A stretch of DNA of 64,000 nucleotides from the NCBI GenBank assembly GCA_010909165.1, contig VJWM01000151.1, positions 248,001 to 312,000 of the forward strand, given 5' to 3'. The first letter of the stretch is position 1, and every line of letters starts with the position of its first letter. The position numbers and the translations under genes were made by a program. Under the pieces are notes generated by a model. The model did not search any database. It saw only the letters and a program-made list of their open reading frames with translations, and was not told the origin of the DNA. The stretch comes from Anthoceros angustus. Lineage: Eukaryota; Streptophyta; Anthocerotopsida; Anthocerotales; Anthocerotaceae. This document shows positions 9,898 to 21,056 of the stretch, piece by piece.

Positions 9898-12355
9898 ATG
9901 AGTGGACAGCTTGAGCTTGCTCCTGGGAGCGGATACAATGCGGCAACAGGGATCTACAACAGCAAGCAGCGAATGGCGGGATCTGAAGCGCCCGACTACG
10001 GGGACATTGGCTTCGTGGAGTATCTCTTCTCGCAGCACAAGGATCGTGAACAGCGGCGAAGAGTGGCTGTGGTGGACGGCACCTCGCGGCATTGCCTGAC
10101 CTACGACGAGCTTTTCACGCATGTGCGGGCTCTGGCGTCGGGGTTTTCCAAGATGGGAGTCGGCAAGGGGAGCCACGTGCTGGTTCTTCTTCCGAACACG
10201 GTGGAGTACACCGAGATCGTGCTAGCAACCCTGTTGCTTGGAGGTACTGTGACAACGTTTGATCCGCACAGCTTCACGGAGGAAGTGGAGGCGCATCTGG
10301 CGAGCGCTAATCTGGAGATCGCGCTGCTCTGCACCACCGTGACGTACGCCTACAACATAATGCAACGCACCAAGCCGCAGAGCAAGACCGGGTACTTGGA
10401 GACGGTGAAGGTTGTGATTGTAGAGGTTGTTGAGTTGGACGAGACTACGTCCTGGGCCACCACGGTCGCCCCGGGCCCGACGGCGAGCGATTTCGAGCAT
10501 CCCTTGTCCAGGAGGATCCAGTACCGGACTCTGACGGATGTGTATGATTTCGAGCACCAGGTGGAGCATGTGGAGGTGCGGCTGGCTGACCCCGCGCTGG
10601 TGCTTCTGTCCCTTGGAAGCGGAGCCACGGGCTTCAGCCACGGAGCCGTTCTGACGCATCGGGATCTGATGGCGTTTGTGTGGTTCTACTGTGGGAATGA
10701 GCTGAACGCGTTTCACCGATCTGATGTGTTCGCCTGCGCTGTTCCTCAGTTCCACATGTACGGACTTGTGGTGGTGACGTTGGGAACGCTTGCGAGGGGA
10801 TCTACGTTGGTTGTCCTGCCCTCCCGGAGCGGAACCAGCTGGCACGTTGCGCCGACCAGGCGCCACTTCATAGAGACGCTGCTTCAAGGCCTGGAACAGT
10901 ACCTGGTCTCCCATTTGCCTGTTACCACATCTATGTTGCGGGAGCTGCTGGACGAAGATCTGCCGTTTGTGCGCAAGTTCAACCTGAAAAGGTTGAGGAG
11001 GATTTACAGCAGTGGAAGTGCGATGGTTTCCAGAGAGGCCATTCTACGTTTGGCTAATCGCCTTCCTAATGTTCAGTTCCTGCAGGTGCGCACGTCTTGG
11101 CAAAAATTGCCTGCGTTCAATGATTCCATCACTTGTCATCTTGTGCTACGTTGCCATCAAGAATCTGAGCAGGTGCATTTCTCTTTGGTACAGGACTACG
11201 GTTTTGCTGAGACAACCGGCCTAGGAGCAGGATTTCCTGCCGGTATCGTCCCCAGGCCGGAGTGGCTGGGATCTGTGGGCCTGCTGTCCCCTTGCACGGA
11301 GGCCAAGATTGTATTTGCTGAGGAGGGACTGAGAACAGTGGCACTGCCTCCATGCTTCGAAGGGGAGTTGTGGTTGCGTGGTCCCGGAGTCATGGAAGGT
11401 GTAGTTTGAGAGCAAAACACCAGAAGCACACTACTTTACCTAAGTGTTATGATGCTTCATTTGAGCTCCCGTGTCCCCACAAAGTTGAGTGCATGCAGGT
11501 TATCTGAAGGATCCCAAGGCAACCTCTGAAGTGCTGGACAGTGAGGGCTGGTTCCACACAACCGATACAGCGTACTTTAATGAGGATGGCTTCCTCTACA
11601 TCGTGGGCCGCAATAAACTGGTCATTTACAACGACGGCGCGGAGGTAAATTCTTCAGACATCGGTGTAGGGTAAAGAATTTGAGCTTTCAAGTTTTGGGT
11701 CGTTCTAGGTTCTCAAGACAACAACTTGGGTATTCTCTGGCTGGCTATTAGTCCGACATGCGTTCTCAAGGCTGGCTAATTGCAGGTTGGAGTCATGGAA
11801 ATCGAAACGCGCATAAGGGAAATCCCCAAGGTCCAGGATGCTTTAGTGATACCGTAAGTGAGCGCTCCTTGCGTCTGAACATAAGGTGAACAGTGTGAAA
11901 AGCTGTGGTAGCTGAGCGCAGAGCTCTTGACACGTGAAAATTGCCTGTCCATGCAGGGTTGCAGCTGAACTCACTGGCCAGGTAGCGATGGCTCTGGTAA
12001 CAATGGAACCCGAGGCGAACATTCAAAATTTCTATATCACTCAGAGCCTCCCTCTCCACGGGGTAAGTAACACATACGCAGCACATTATTTCGTGGTCAG
12101 GCCTTCCTCTCCCTTTCTCTAATATCCCTCACTGTGCCATTACAGATAGCCCTACCCAAGCTACCGTTAAAAATCGAGTTTCTTGAGAGACTGTTGAAAT
12201 CGCACTCGGGGGAGACTCTGCGAGATGATATCACCGTTTTCGTGCGAAACGCAGGACTCGATGCACCCGGAAAGTGGGAGATAGAGTCCAAGTCCGCCTT
12301 CAAGCGCCCTCTGCCAGACTACGAAGTCTCCGAATATCCGTTATATGATCTGTAG
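9898..12355 (+). CDS. 4-coumarate:CoA ligase-like acyl-activating enzyme (divergent)
   Basis: This is a six-exon member of the ANL superfamily: 9898-11085, 11194-11398, 11499-11644, 11786-11853, 11957-12062 and 12146-12355. All introns are GT-AG, phases match, and the product is about 640 residues (4CLs are about 540). The start GYNAATGIYNSKQ is typical of 4CL-like proteins. PQFHMYG, LQDYGFAETTG, GELWLRGPGVMEGYL and EGWFHTTDTAYFNEDGFLYIVGRN mark the adenylation domain in order. The family forms acyl-CoA thioesters through acyl-AMP. The AMP-binding P-loop is altered: SGATGFSHG (about residue 240) replaces SGTTGLPKG, losing the Lys. HTGD reads HTTD. The usual C-terminal PKSPSGK motif is not clear; the last exon has only PKLPLK. 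An insertion rich in acidic residues lies at about 165-225. There is no C-terminal SKL. It may be a pseudoenzyme or have a shifted function. An in-frame TTG at 9871 was not used. Confidence 0.85.
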
Positions 12356-12934
12356 ACATTTGTTGGTTTCCTAATTGCTTGGTTTTCAACTTGCCTTGCG
12401 GGACTTGCTGCATGTATTTGTGGGTCAGAACAGAACTTTATTTTGATTCATCACGAGATTCACGGGTGGTCGTTGGCTAGTGGCATTGAGGGCGATTCGT
12501 TCATCCGAAGTGACACAGGAGACAATGGATGCAAAATGTGGAACACTGTAAGGAAAAGGAAGGATCACCATTTTCTTTGGGTTCTAGTTGGGATCAAATC
12601 AAGTTGAACCTGGTGTTGTTCTATTTACACACATCAAGGGGGAAATTGAGGCGTAAAACCCCATACTGTCCAGAAACAATTCTAAACGCCTCATGTGCCT
12701 TATAACTAGACCGGGACCCCGACTACTGTTACGGAAGTACGCTGGGCACCGGGACATTATCCCCATCAGGGCTATTGGCCTGGCATGCAGGCGCATGCAT
12801 GTGCGTGTTAGGGTTAATGTCTACTCTTCAACAAAGCCCCAAATGCTGAAGCGCGGCGCCCAGCGCCCGACTCTTCTACATGTAGGGTTAAGGTGTCTAC
12901 TACTTGCTTGCCTGCTGTTTCTTCTCTGGGGTGT

Positions 12935-13050
12935 CAGAGGCTTGCGAAAATTCTCTGGGGCAGCCGGTCTAGAGGCTTGCGAAAACCCTCTGGGGTAGCT
13001 GTCCTAGAGGTTTGAGCAAACCCTCTGGGGTAGCTGGTGTTGAGGCTTTG
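12935..13050 (+). repeat. Tandem repeat, about 39-base unit
   Basis: There are three to four units around gaggcttgcgaaaaccctct followed by ggggtagctg. The copies differ by a few substitutions. Confidence 0.7.
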
Positions 13051-13804
13051 GAGGCTTTCCCTCTGTAGGATGTAGTTCTTGTGCGCGTAGGGTCTTGAGT
13101 GCCATCCGTTTTATGCCCCGTGCCTGGTGATGTATGTATCAAAGAAACTACTGACGTCCTTGCGGACATGTGTGGAAACCACATGCTGAAGGCCATCTCC
13201 TGTGTGTTGGGGAAGCAGCTATTCTGGTCTGTTGCTTGCTTGTAAACCTCTTCCGGAAATGTTGTAGAAGGTGCTTGCGAGCCTGTGACCAAATGTTATC
13301 TTAGGAACCTACAGTGCCTGAGCCGCCTTGTTGAGAAGATTGGATGACTGAGGCCTGGTCAAACCTGTCTGAACGAACTCTCGCGGGTTGGAGGCAAATG
13401 ATGAATCTTGACTTACCTATTTTGTGAGAGCTGGAAATCTCTGTGATCTCTAACAACCAATAGATCCTCCTGAGCCTCCTACCGTGAATTACTGCGTCGG
13501 TTAGCCTGTGAAGCTTTTTTCCTCAAGTTTGTTTCGATTCGTCCGTGAAGTCTGTTTCATGAAGTTTGCAAAGCTTTCCGCCCCGCTGTGGAAGGCTATG
13601 GACATGATGACAATTGTAACTGATTTGCAGTGATGCGAAATTACAGACTACAATTCCCTGATCCATTGGTTTGCTTTGGCCACTGTGTCTTGTCTGCTGT
13701 CCTTCCCAAACAATATAATAGGCCTCCGTCAGCTTACTTCCCTTCAGGATCCAGACCATGGGCAGTAGTGAATGCCAGATGGCATTGCCACCGACAGGCA
13801 AGAC

Positions 13805-13882
13805 CTGACGGGGAGCTGGAGTTAGAAGAGGGTGGGAAGCTGTTGGGGAGCTGGAATTAGAGAAGAGGATGGGAAGCTAGCT
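13805..13882 (+). repeat. Two-copy tandem repeat, about 40-base unit
   Basis: The unit ggggagctggagttagaaga with gggtgggaagct is repeated once with small changes. Confidence 0.7.
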
Positions 13883-14499
13883 ATCATATCGCTCAAAGCA
13901 CGTTGCATTCATGATTTGGTTCTATCTTGATGTCTCCATATCCGAAGCAGTGGTATGCACAGGACGCTGCCCCACCTGGCTCTGGCAATTAATTGCTGTC
14001 CCATCCACTTACGAAGAACGGCACAGCCTGCTTGTATGTGAACACACACTGATGCCAAATTCGTTGAATTCCCTTCCACTTACTGTCTGCCCTAAGTGGG
14101 ATAAATCGGAGCTCCCATGCGTTTGGAGGTCTTCTTGCTTTGGAGTTCTTTTTCTTTTCGACTAGAATTCAACCTTAATGCTTTGGAGTTCTTAGAGATG
14201 GCAGTGGGCGGAGGACCTGTAGGTGGCAGTGGGCGGCCTGAGTCTGAAGGCGTGGGCACTGCGTCTTGTGCCTCCCGCATGCTTACTGGCTCCTTCCTCA
14301 TGATCAGCTACCGCAGGCTAACTCCAGGCCCACTGGCAGTGCCACTGTTTGGCGACAAGAGCATCTTTTGCCACTCGCAAACTTCTCCACCAGGACCTGC
14401 ACCAGATGTCCTGAAAGTATGGCCCATCGTGTCTTTCAGGCTGGGTTCCAGGCAGGCAATCGTTCTCTCCTCTGTAAAAATGGCAAAGGAGGTGCCAAG

Positions 14500-14660
14500 A
14501 ATCAGGACAAGGAGCTGGCGTCCCTGCCTTGAGCGTCAAGCATGCCATGGGCTTCAGTGACAGAGTACAACACCAACAAGGAGTTGGCGTCCCGGCCTTA
14601 CTTGAGCGTCAAGGATGCCATGGGCTTTGGAGACAAGTTACAACACCAACAACTTAGTGC
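14500..14660 (+). repeat. Two-copy tandem repeat, about 75-base unit
   Basis: Each unit contains ggagctggcgtccctgcctt or a close variant, gagcgtcaagcatgccatgg, and acaacaccaacaa. The second copy diverges slightly and carries an extra few bases before gagcgtcaag. Confidence 0.7.
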
Positions 14661-15677
14661 TTGACCTCCTGCAACTCAGGAGATCCTGGCAGCGCATCAC
14701 TCGGCATCCATGGAACTGTGACTCACAAATGCCCACTGTATGTTTCCAACATATCTGATGTGTGACTCTTAGACGTCTCGACATTCCCTCATGTGTCACT
14801 TTGGGGGATTTCCAGCCTGGAGTCTCTCACTCAGAAGAGAGTTGGAGAAATTGGAGGATGCCAGGGTAGAAGGGAAGAGGTTTCCAGGATGGTAAGATCC
14901 CTCTTGGACTACAGTCTTGCAGGACCTGTTGTAGACATGAAGCAACGAGCAGCACATCTCCTCATGAACTTGATGAGCCGCGGAGCTATGGACTTCATAT
15001 GTCTACTTTGGCAGGGTCGGCCTGGATCCCTTCGGCGCTGAAAATACGCCCCAAGTATTCTAACGTAGAAGCAGCACTAGTTTCTTTTTGCGTACAGTCT
15101 GGTAATTTTGCCAGTACCTCTTCAAGCAATGTTGGACGAGTCTCGTCATCCTGATCTTCGGCCTAGAGCAAGAAGCTCTAGCCCCAATTACAACCTGAGA
15201 ATGCCAGTTCATATGTGCTGTTAGGAACATCTATGCCTATACCGGTATGTGGCATGAAGTGGATAGATAAAAGAGGGTGCAACGGAAGTGCAAGATTCCA
15301 CAGCTCTGATGTTTCTTCAACGCTTTGGGAGCAAAAATGCGAGGTCGAAGGAGGAAGAAGGCCATGTCCCTCCGAACACAACTGGTTCTGTGGCAATATT
15401 TGAGCACGACAAGGTACATGCCATTGAGTGGACATCCGGAGAAACTGGCCTCGCCGGACGTTCTGCTGGACACACCTGATGCACGACTTTTATAGGTATT
15501 ATGTTTTCCCATGTGCAACAAAATCTCTCACAGTGGGCACAACGTTTTTATGGCTTGAACAGCTCGAGATACGCAGATGGAATAGTATGTCGCTTCGCGT
15601 TGCATCTTGCTCATGTGGGGATCCCTGAACATCAACGGGGTTGAGAAAAAGAATATGAACAGCGAGCAATCTCCGTT

Positions 15678-15862
15678 GCCGGGCCAAGTGACCGAAGGCC
15701 TCGATAGTGGTACGTCGCTATGTGGGAAGGTGTGGCACCGATGATCTCACTTGCGGAGATCGGAAGTCTGGGCCAAGTGACCGAAGGCCTGGATGGTGTT
15801 ACTACGCCACTATGTGAAAAGGTGTGAGACCGATGATCGCAATTGTGGAGACCGGAAGTCTT
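15678..15862 (+). repeat. Two-copy tandem repeat, 92-base unit
   Basis: The unit begins gggccaagtgaccgaaggcc at 15679 and again at 15771, and both units end in gaccggaagtct-like sequence. It adjoins the repeat element at 16.0-16.56 kb. Confidence 0.75.
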
Positions 15863-15999
15863 GGTCTTGTCGACCCCACTTTGTAGGGACCGGCACCTCA
15901 TCCGTCAAGCCTGGTCCTCGGATTCTGGCCTCTTTGTGGGAACTCAAGAACCTCGAGTTTCTCACGAGTCCTCGGGGCAAGGAACCCTTTGGAATGCGA

Positions 16000-16560
16000 G
16001 CTTCACTAGGTACACAAAACTTCACTTCAAGCATGGAGGGTATATGCCACGCAACACTCACAAGCTACACAGTTATAAGAATGTCGTTATTAAGCATCTT
16101 GCGCATGGATCGGTACTTAGATGGGGTGCCTAAAACAAATGGATGCGCTTGTTGCAAGTAGCTTAGGCGTACCATGGTATAAGTTGTTACGTACCAAGTT
16201 GTTAAGTACCAAGTCCCACTCACGGAGGCATACCATGGTACAAGTTGTCAAGTATCAAGTCCCACTGATGGAGACATACCATGGTACAAGTTGTTATGTA
16301 CCAAGTTGTTAAGAACCAAGTCCCACTGATGGAGGCATACTATGGTACAAGTCCCACTGATGGAGGCATACCATGGTACAAGGTTGAAGTACCAAGTTGT
16401 TAAGAACCACCAAGTTGTTAAGTACCAAGTCCCACTAACGAGGCATACCATGGTACAAGTTGTTAAGTACCAAATTGTTAAGTACCAAGTACCACTGACG
16501 GAAATCCGTCCTTAGTGGACTTCAATAAAATTCTTCTTCTGCTGCTATTTGACAGTTCAA
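16000..16560 (-). mobile_element. Repeat element with an internal expanded minisatellite
   Basis: In reverse complement this matches 9335-9560 at both ends. Between them, at about 16165-16505, lies an array of 40-46-base units built from accatggtacaagttgttaa, gtaccaagtcccactgatgg and aggcat, with missing and partial units. The other copy has one unit only, so the array expanded after the copies separated. No coding potential is seen. Confidence 0.7.
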
Positions 16561-17250
16561 AGCCTTCACTGAAGTCTTTGACGATTCCTTGTTGCACGCG
16601 ACCATTTGGATTGCATGTCACACAAAGGCTTCATGTCACACAAACTTAATGCTCGAAGGGCGTATGCCACCAACACCGAGGTGGTGGCCCTATGTATGCC
16701 ACATTCTGACAATGAAGTAGAAGAGTGGAAGAAGATTCAAACGAATGCTTCTCTTTCATTGTAGGCTTGTGAACACGTCCCGACACCCATGGTACGTACC
16801 CGTCTCCTACTTTTCACTGCCTACTCCCGATCCACAATGGTTTTCGAGTGCTTGACCTCAGTCTTTGTTCATCAGTCCGAGTGTTGACCGTGGTATGCAT
16901 GAACAACAAACTAACCGCCTGAACTGGAAGGCGTGCTCATCACAGGCTCTATTCCATAGTCATAGCTTTCCTCTTTCGAGCTAGATAGTGTAGTTCGTGT
17001 TCACTCCTCTATTTCGAAGACCTGCGCAGAGAGCGGGAGGCTTCCAATTGTGCTTGCTCGTCACTCAAGAAGTTCCTGTTCCTTTGGATTATTCACATGT
17101 AGTTATGAAGAAGAAGGCTTTTGCTTTGCAGGTTTGGGTAGGGCGACTTGTGCATGGCAATTTGGGTGCTGGTGCTGGTCACTACTACAATGCAAGGGCC
17201 TTTAAGACGTGGCCTATTTGACGCATGATCCTTGCGTCTTTCTCTTGTCT
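16561..17250. other. No feature recognised
   Basis: Only short open frames without family resemblance are present. A small direct repeat (catgtcacacaaa) lies at about 16617-16645. Confidence 0.4.
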
Positions 17251-18599
17251 TTCTTATTTGACGTCCACCAGGTCGAATGACGCGCTACCTCATCCGTGCA
17301 TTTTGGTTGCAAGTCGGGTTGGTATTTTTTTGATGCAGTGCACATAGACGTCATAATTAGGCTTCATGAAAGCTAAAGCACATGATATGTGACCACTTGC
17401 CATCCGTGGTGATGGAACACCTATCCGGTGGCCGCCATGGGCACATTGCACATTACCCGACATTGCACACATCGGGTAGCGAGAATGGACTTGTACCGGG
17501 ACGATGCCGTTCATCATAATAAACCAAGGCCCACACGGTTCCGCAATCGACGGTGGCTTTTGCGGTGCATTCTGTGCAGATCGATGGACCGCCGGCTTGG
17601 CGACACGCCCGGTGAAGAGGGCCGGGCATATCCGTGGGGTGCATGCGGTCGATCGCGAAGGGCACTTAGCTAAGAGCAGCCCCTATTTCCGTGTTTGTCA
17701 CCGCAAGCCATGGAAGGCCCGGTCCGAGACAGTGATTCCGCGCATGTATTGTCCTCCGAAAAGCGAACCCTTCCAGACAACGTGACGTTTCGTGCTCCAT
17801 GTCCAAAGTTGGCTTACATTCCTTCGATCGCGGATACGCAATCATTCTCCCAAATTGCCCGAATTGGATTGAATCAAATCTCGGCCGATCTCTTCTAATT
17901 ATTGTTGCTCTCACACATAACATGTCGTGCACGCAGGGTTTAGCTCTCGGGGACGCCGCTATCCGAAGATACCGGATGTCGCGCTTGCAAGTGGTTGGTC
18001 CCGTTCCACCAGCCCACTAGCGATGGGGGCTCCCTCATAGGATCCGGAGCCCACCAATTCACCACCCGATGGTAGTCCGATCCACCACTGTGGCCGGACT
18101 ATACCTTGGTTGCTGGTGTTGACGATCACTGGAAGGCATCCTCAACGCCTTGCCACCACACCCTCCGAAGGTCGAGGTCGCATGTGAAAGCACAGACAGA
18201 GCTCATCGCCACTCTTGCTTTGCTCAATTTCTAGGATGTGTTTGCTATATCGATACCGTAATGATCGCCTTTTGAGATGGCTTCACTCGTTGCCGCCCAA
18301 TTCCATGCCGCCAAGCCGCAAAAAGGTCATGCTGTGGGTCATGCTTATCATCGAGTGCACGCCACGCTGATCGCTGTATTTTCTAGGGTGATTTGGTCAA
18401 GAGCTTGAGTGTCCCGGTGTGGGGAACCACGGCATGCTCCATCCGCGCCACGGAGTAAGCCTGGCACGAAAACACTGCTTTTATTTTCCACTTGTGGAAA
18501 GACTTCGCAATGTTCATGTGCCCACATCTTGCCCGCTAATGTCCCGGCATCACACCGCCAAGCACGATCATAAATTATGATTCGCCGACACCCCGGCTC

Positions 18600-19035
18600 G
18601 CGTAGATGTCCAGGATAATTGGGATGGATGCCGCAACATTCGGCACATTTCTACCGATGGCCTCAATCAAGGCCACCGGCCCCGCTCTTACTTCATATGG
18701 CATGTTCTCACGATCCACAATCTTCCACCGTGGATGTCAACAAAAAGACTTGCATTCTCATACCACTTATTATCCTGGCCCTCCCGTGAGCAATATGGAT
18801 ATCTACCTACAACCCTTGCTCAAGAACTAGCTTTCTGTGGAAGGGTGTCCCAAGAGATAGTTCACGGGCAATTCTCGACCCATCCAAACTTCACATTGCG
18901 GGCTTTTAACACCACCGTGACTACCTGTGCCTGCAATTTATGGGGACCTGTGAGAGGTTACATGCGGTGTGGATTGTGGAAGCTGGGAATTGCAACCCTG
19001 TTGGTCATAGTCCCTGAACAAGCTAGTGTATGAAG
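18600..19035 (+). pseudogene. TNP2-like transposase fragment (CACTA)
   Basis: Across several frames the translation gives LTSYGMFSRSTIFHRGCQQK, then YPGPPVSNMDIYLQPLLKN, then a relic of the segment that normally reads like TINDFPAYGxLSGY. These match the TNP2 transposase core of plant CACTA elements. The reading frame is broken in several places. Confidence 0.65.
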
Positions 19036-19382
19036 GCCACCGCCGTTGGTGTCCTTGCCTACACCGCCGTAAGTAAGAACTGTGCGATGCCTTCAACAAC
19101 ACCCATGAAACAAGAGGCCGGCCCGTCCCACACACAGCCCGTGAAGTTGCTGCCTAGATGGAGCACAGTGCCAGCGAGGATGACGCCGACCGTGCTGTTG
19201 TTGTTGAGTGGGGCGTGAAGTGGCCTTTAGCCTTTTTTACATATCTGCCATACCTCGAGGTACACTCACCCTTCACTGTCATGCTACGTTTAGCAAACCC
19301 GCTAACGTGTCCACATCATTGGGCTTGAAGCTAATCTGGTTTCCTTGCACAGAATCTCCACAAGCTATGGACAAAGGACGTC

Positions 19383-20545
19383 ATGCACGTTGAGGTAAAC
19401 AATGCCCAAGCATTGTGGAAGGTGATTACGGGGAAATGGGACATTTTGAACTGCAGGCAGGACCTTGAAGAAAACGATTCTAAGCCCTGGCTATGGCCTG
19501 TGGAAGGAGAGGGTATCGACAACCAGCTCCCTCAGGCATTATATGTTATGGAGAATATTGACGCAGTTAAATTCGATCTTGCCAATATTAGGCCACCAAC
19601 CGGCTTCTGCTCAAACCTCAGTTGGTGCTTCTCGGGAGTGAAAGTGACAAGACTCAAAAGCCACGACCGGCATATCCTCAAAGATTTGCTCCCAATAGCA
19701 TTACGCAGCCGTCTTCATGGAGAGGAGTACAAGGCCGTGACTAGCTTGAGCGCATTGTACAGGTGATTGTGTCAGAAGGTCATACCCATTTCCGAAATCT
19801 CTATCATGCGACGACATGCCATCCATACCCTAATTTCATTGGAGCGGGTTATGCCACCTACCTTCTGGAACATCATGCAACATTTGGTAATCCATCTAGT
19901 CGACGAAGTCGAGACACATGGCATGGTTTATCAGCATTGGATGTATCCTATGGAGCGCTACATGTTAGTGTTGAAGACACATGTTCGATAACGTGCAAGA
20001 CCCGAGGGAAGCATGGCCTCTGGTTACATGGCTATGGAAGCGATAAATTTCGCATCGGAGTACCTTGCCGCCATCCACCCCGAGCATGCACATCTTTATG
20101 GCGTCCGCCTCACGGAAACTAGGACTGAACAACCCATTGGGCAAGCCCAAATGGTCACGCTCTCGACTCATGATCACTTGCGGCTCCACTAGTATCTACT
20201 CCATCATTCCGAAACATTAGAGCCTTGTCGTCAAGCATTTGATGCAGCACATGTCCAAGACAAGGACAAGGCATGGTTGAGGGAGGCATTAGTGACTAGT
20301 GAATGGGATCACATGCCCAACCCAGCGGTGATTGCTGCAATTACCAATGGGCCACGTTTGAAATTAAAGTCCTATCTTGGCTTGGATTCTCATGGCTATC
20401 ACTACCGGACTATTGAGGCAGATGAAAATCGGAAAGCGACATAGGACTCATGGGTTTACAGACGATTTCACATTACCGATCAAGTATCGGCTTCGTAGTA
20501 TTATGCTGTGGCATGCAGGGACCGTGGACCTGCCGTCACTAGGGT
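19383..20545 (+). pseudogene. DUF4218-type CACTA transposon ORF, degraded
   Basis: One reading frame can be followed for over a kilobase. It includes TRLKSHDRHILKDLLPIALR, MPPTFWNIMQHLVIHLVDEV and WMYPMERYMLVLKTHVR, the hallmarks of the DUF4218 region that follows the transposase in plant CACTA elements. In-frame stops occur at about 19764 (TGA), 19992 (TAA), and near 20190, 20442 and 20496 (TAG). The residues around them are still family-like, so decay is recent relative to the rest of the element. Confidence 0.78.
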
Positions 20546-20556
20546 AGGTGTAACCA

Positions 20557-20943
20557 CGACCCAAGGACATGCGCCAAGAAGGCGGCCGCGTAAGGCTAGA
20601 GTACACGATGTGTGACTGCGCTACCGCAAGAAAGGACGTCTTCCCGTGCTTTAGTTATTCCCGACGCTCCGACGCTGAGAGAAGGCCATTCTCTCAACCG
20701 ACTTCTCGAGCCACGGCCACTGCACTGTGCATCTCGCCTCCGGGCGCTCTTCCGACCCAAGGACATGCGCCAAGAAGGCGGCCGCTAGAGAGTACACGGC
20801 GTGTGACTGCGCTACCGCAAGAAAGGACGCCTCCGCTTTAGTTATTCCCGACGCTCCGACGCTGAGAGAAGGCCATTCTCTCAACCGACTTCTCAGCTAG
20901 GCCACGGCCACTGCACTCGTGCATCTCGCCGGGCGCTCTCCGA
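20557..20943 (+). repeat. Tandem duplication, about 190-base unit
   Basis: The segment from acccaaggacatgcgccaag to catctcgcc occurs at 20557-20753 and again at 20754-20943. The copies differ by short indels. One pair reads gcactgtgcatc versus gcactcgtgcatc, a CTG to CTCG difference of the kind seen in the other repeats. Confidence 0.8.
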
Positions 20944-21056
20944 CGCCCAAGCGACGCCGAGCCGCCATCGCCGAATCGCGCTGCACCTCGCTTCGGAACT
21001 TGGCGAGAGTATCCTTGCCCACCATCCCTCTGCAGCGGATCAGCCGAAGTGCAAGC

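Larger units (their letters stand above)
12356..15640. other. Gene-free interval with small tandem duplications
   Basis: No gene or protein-like frame is recognised. The interval holds the 3' flank of the 4CL-like gene and several short tandem repeats, listed separately. Confidence 0.5.
17250..20545 (+). mobile_element. Decayed CACTA (En/Spm) DNA transposon
   Basis: Plus-strand relics of the plant CACTA transposase gene appear in the expected order: a TNP2-type transposase core, then a DUF4218-type region. Stops and frameshifts are frequent throughout. The left boundary is arbitrary; no terminal CACTA repeats were found, so the element is probably truncated. 17250-18600 is assigned only by position. 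Confidence 0.6.

Noticed and set aside
11086-11193. Reading the 108 bases as coding in the 4CL-like gene
   Set aside because: The frame stays open, but GT and AG borders lie exactly where LQ joins DYGFAETTG, and the intervening residues have no family counterpart.
16165-16505. Regular repeats with spacers suggestive of a CRISPR array
   Set aside because: This is plant DNA. The units run head to tail without unique spacers, and a single-unit relative exists at 9.34 kb, so it is a minisatellite.
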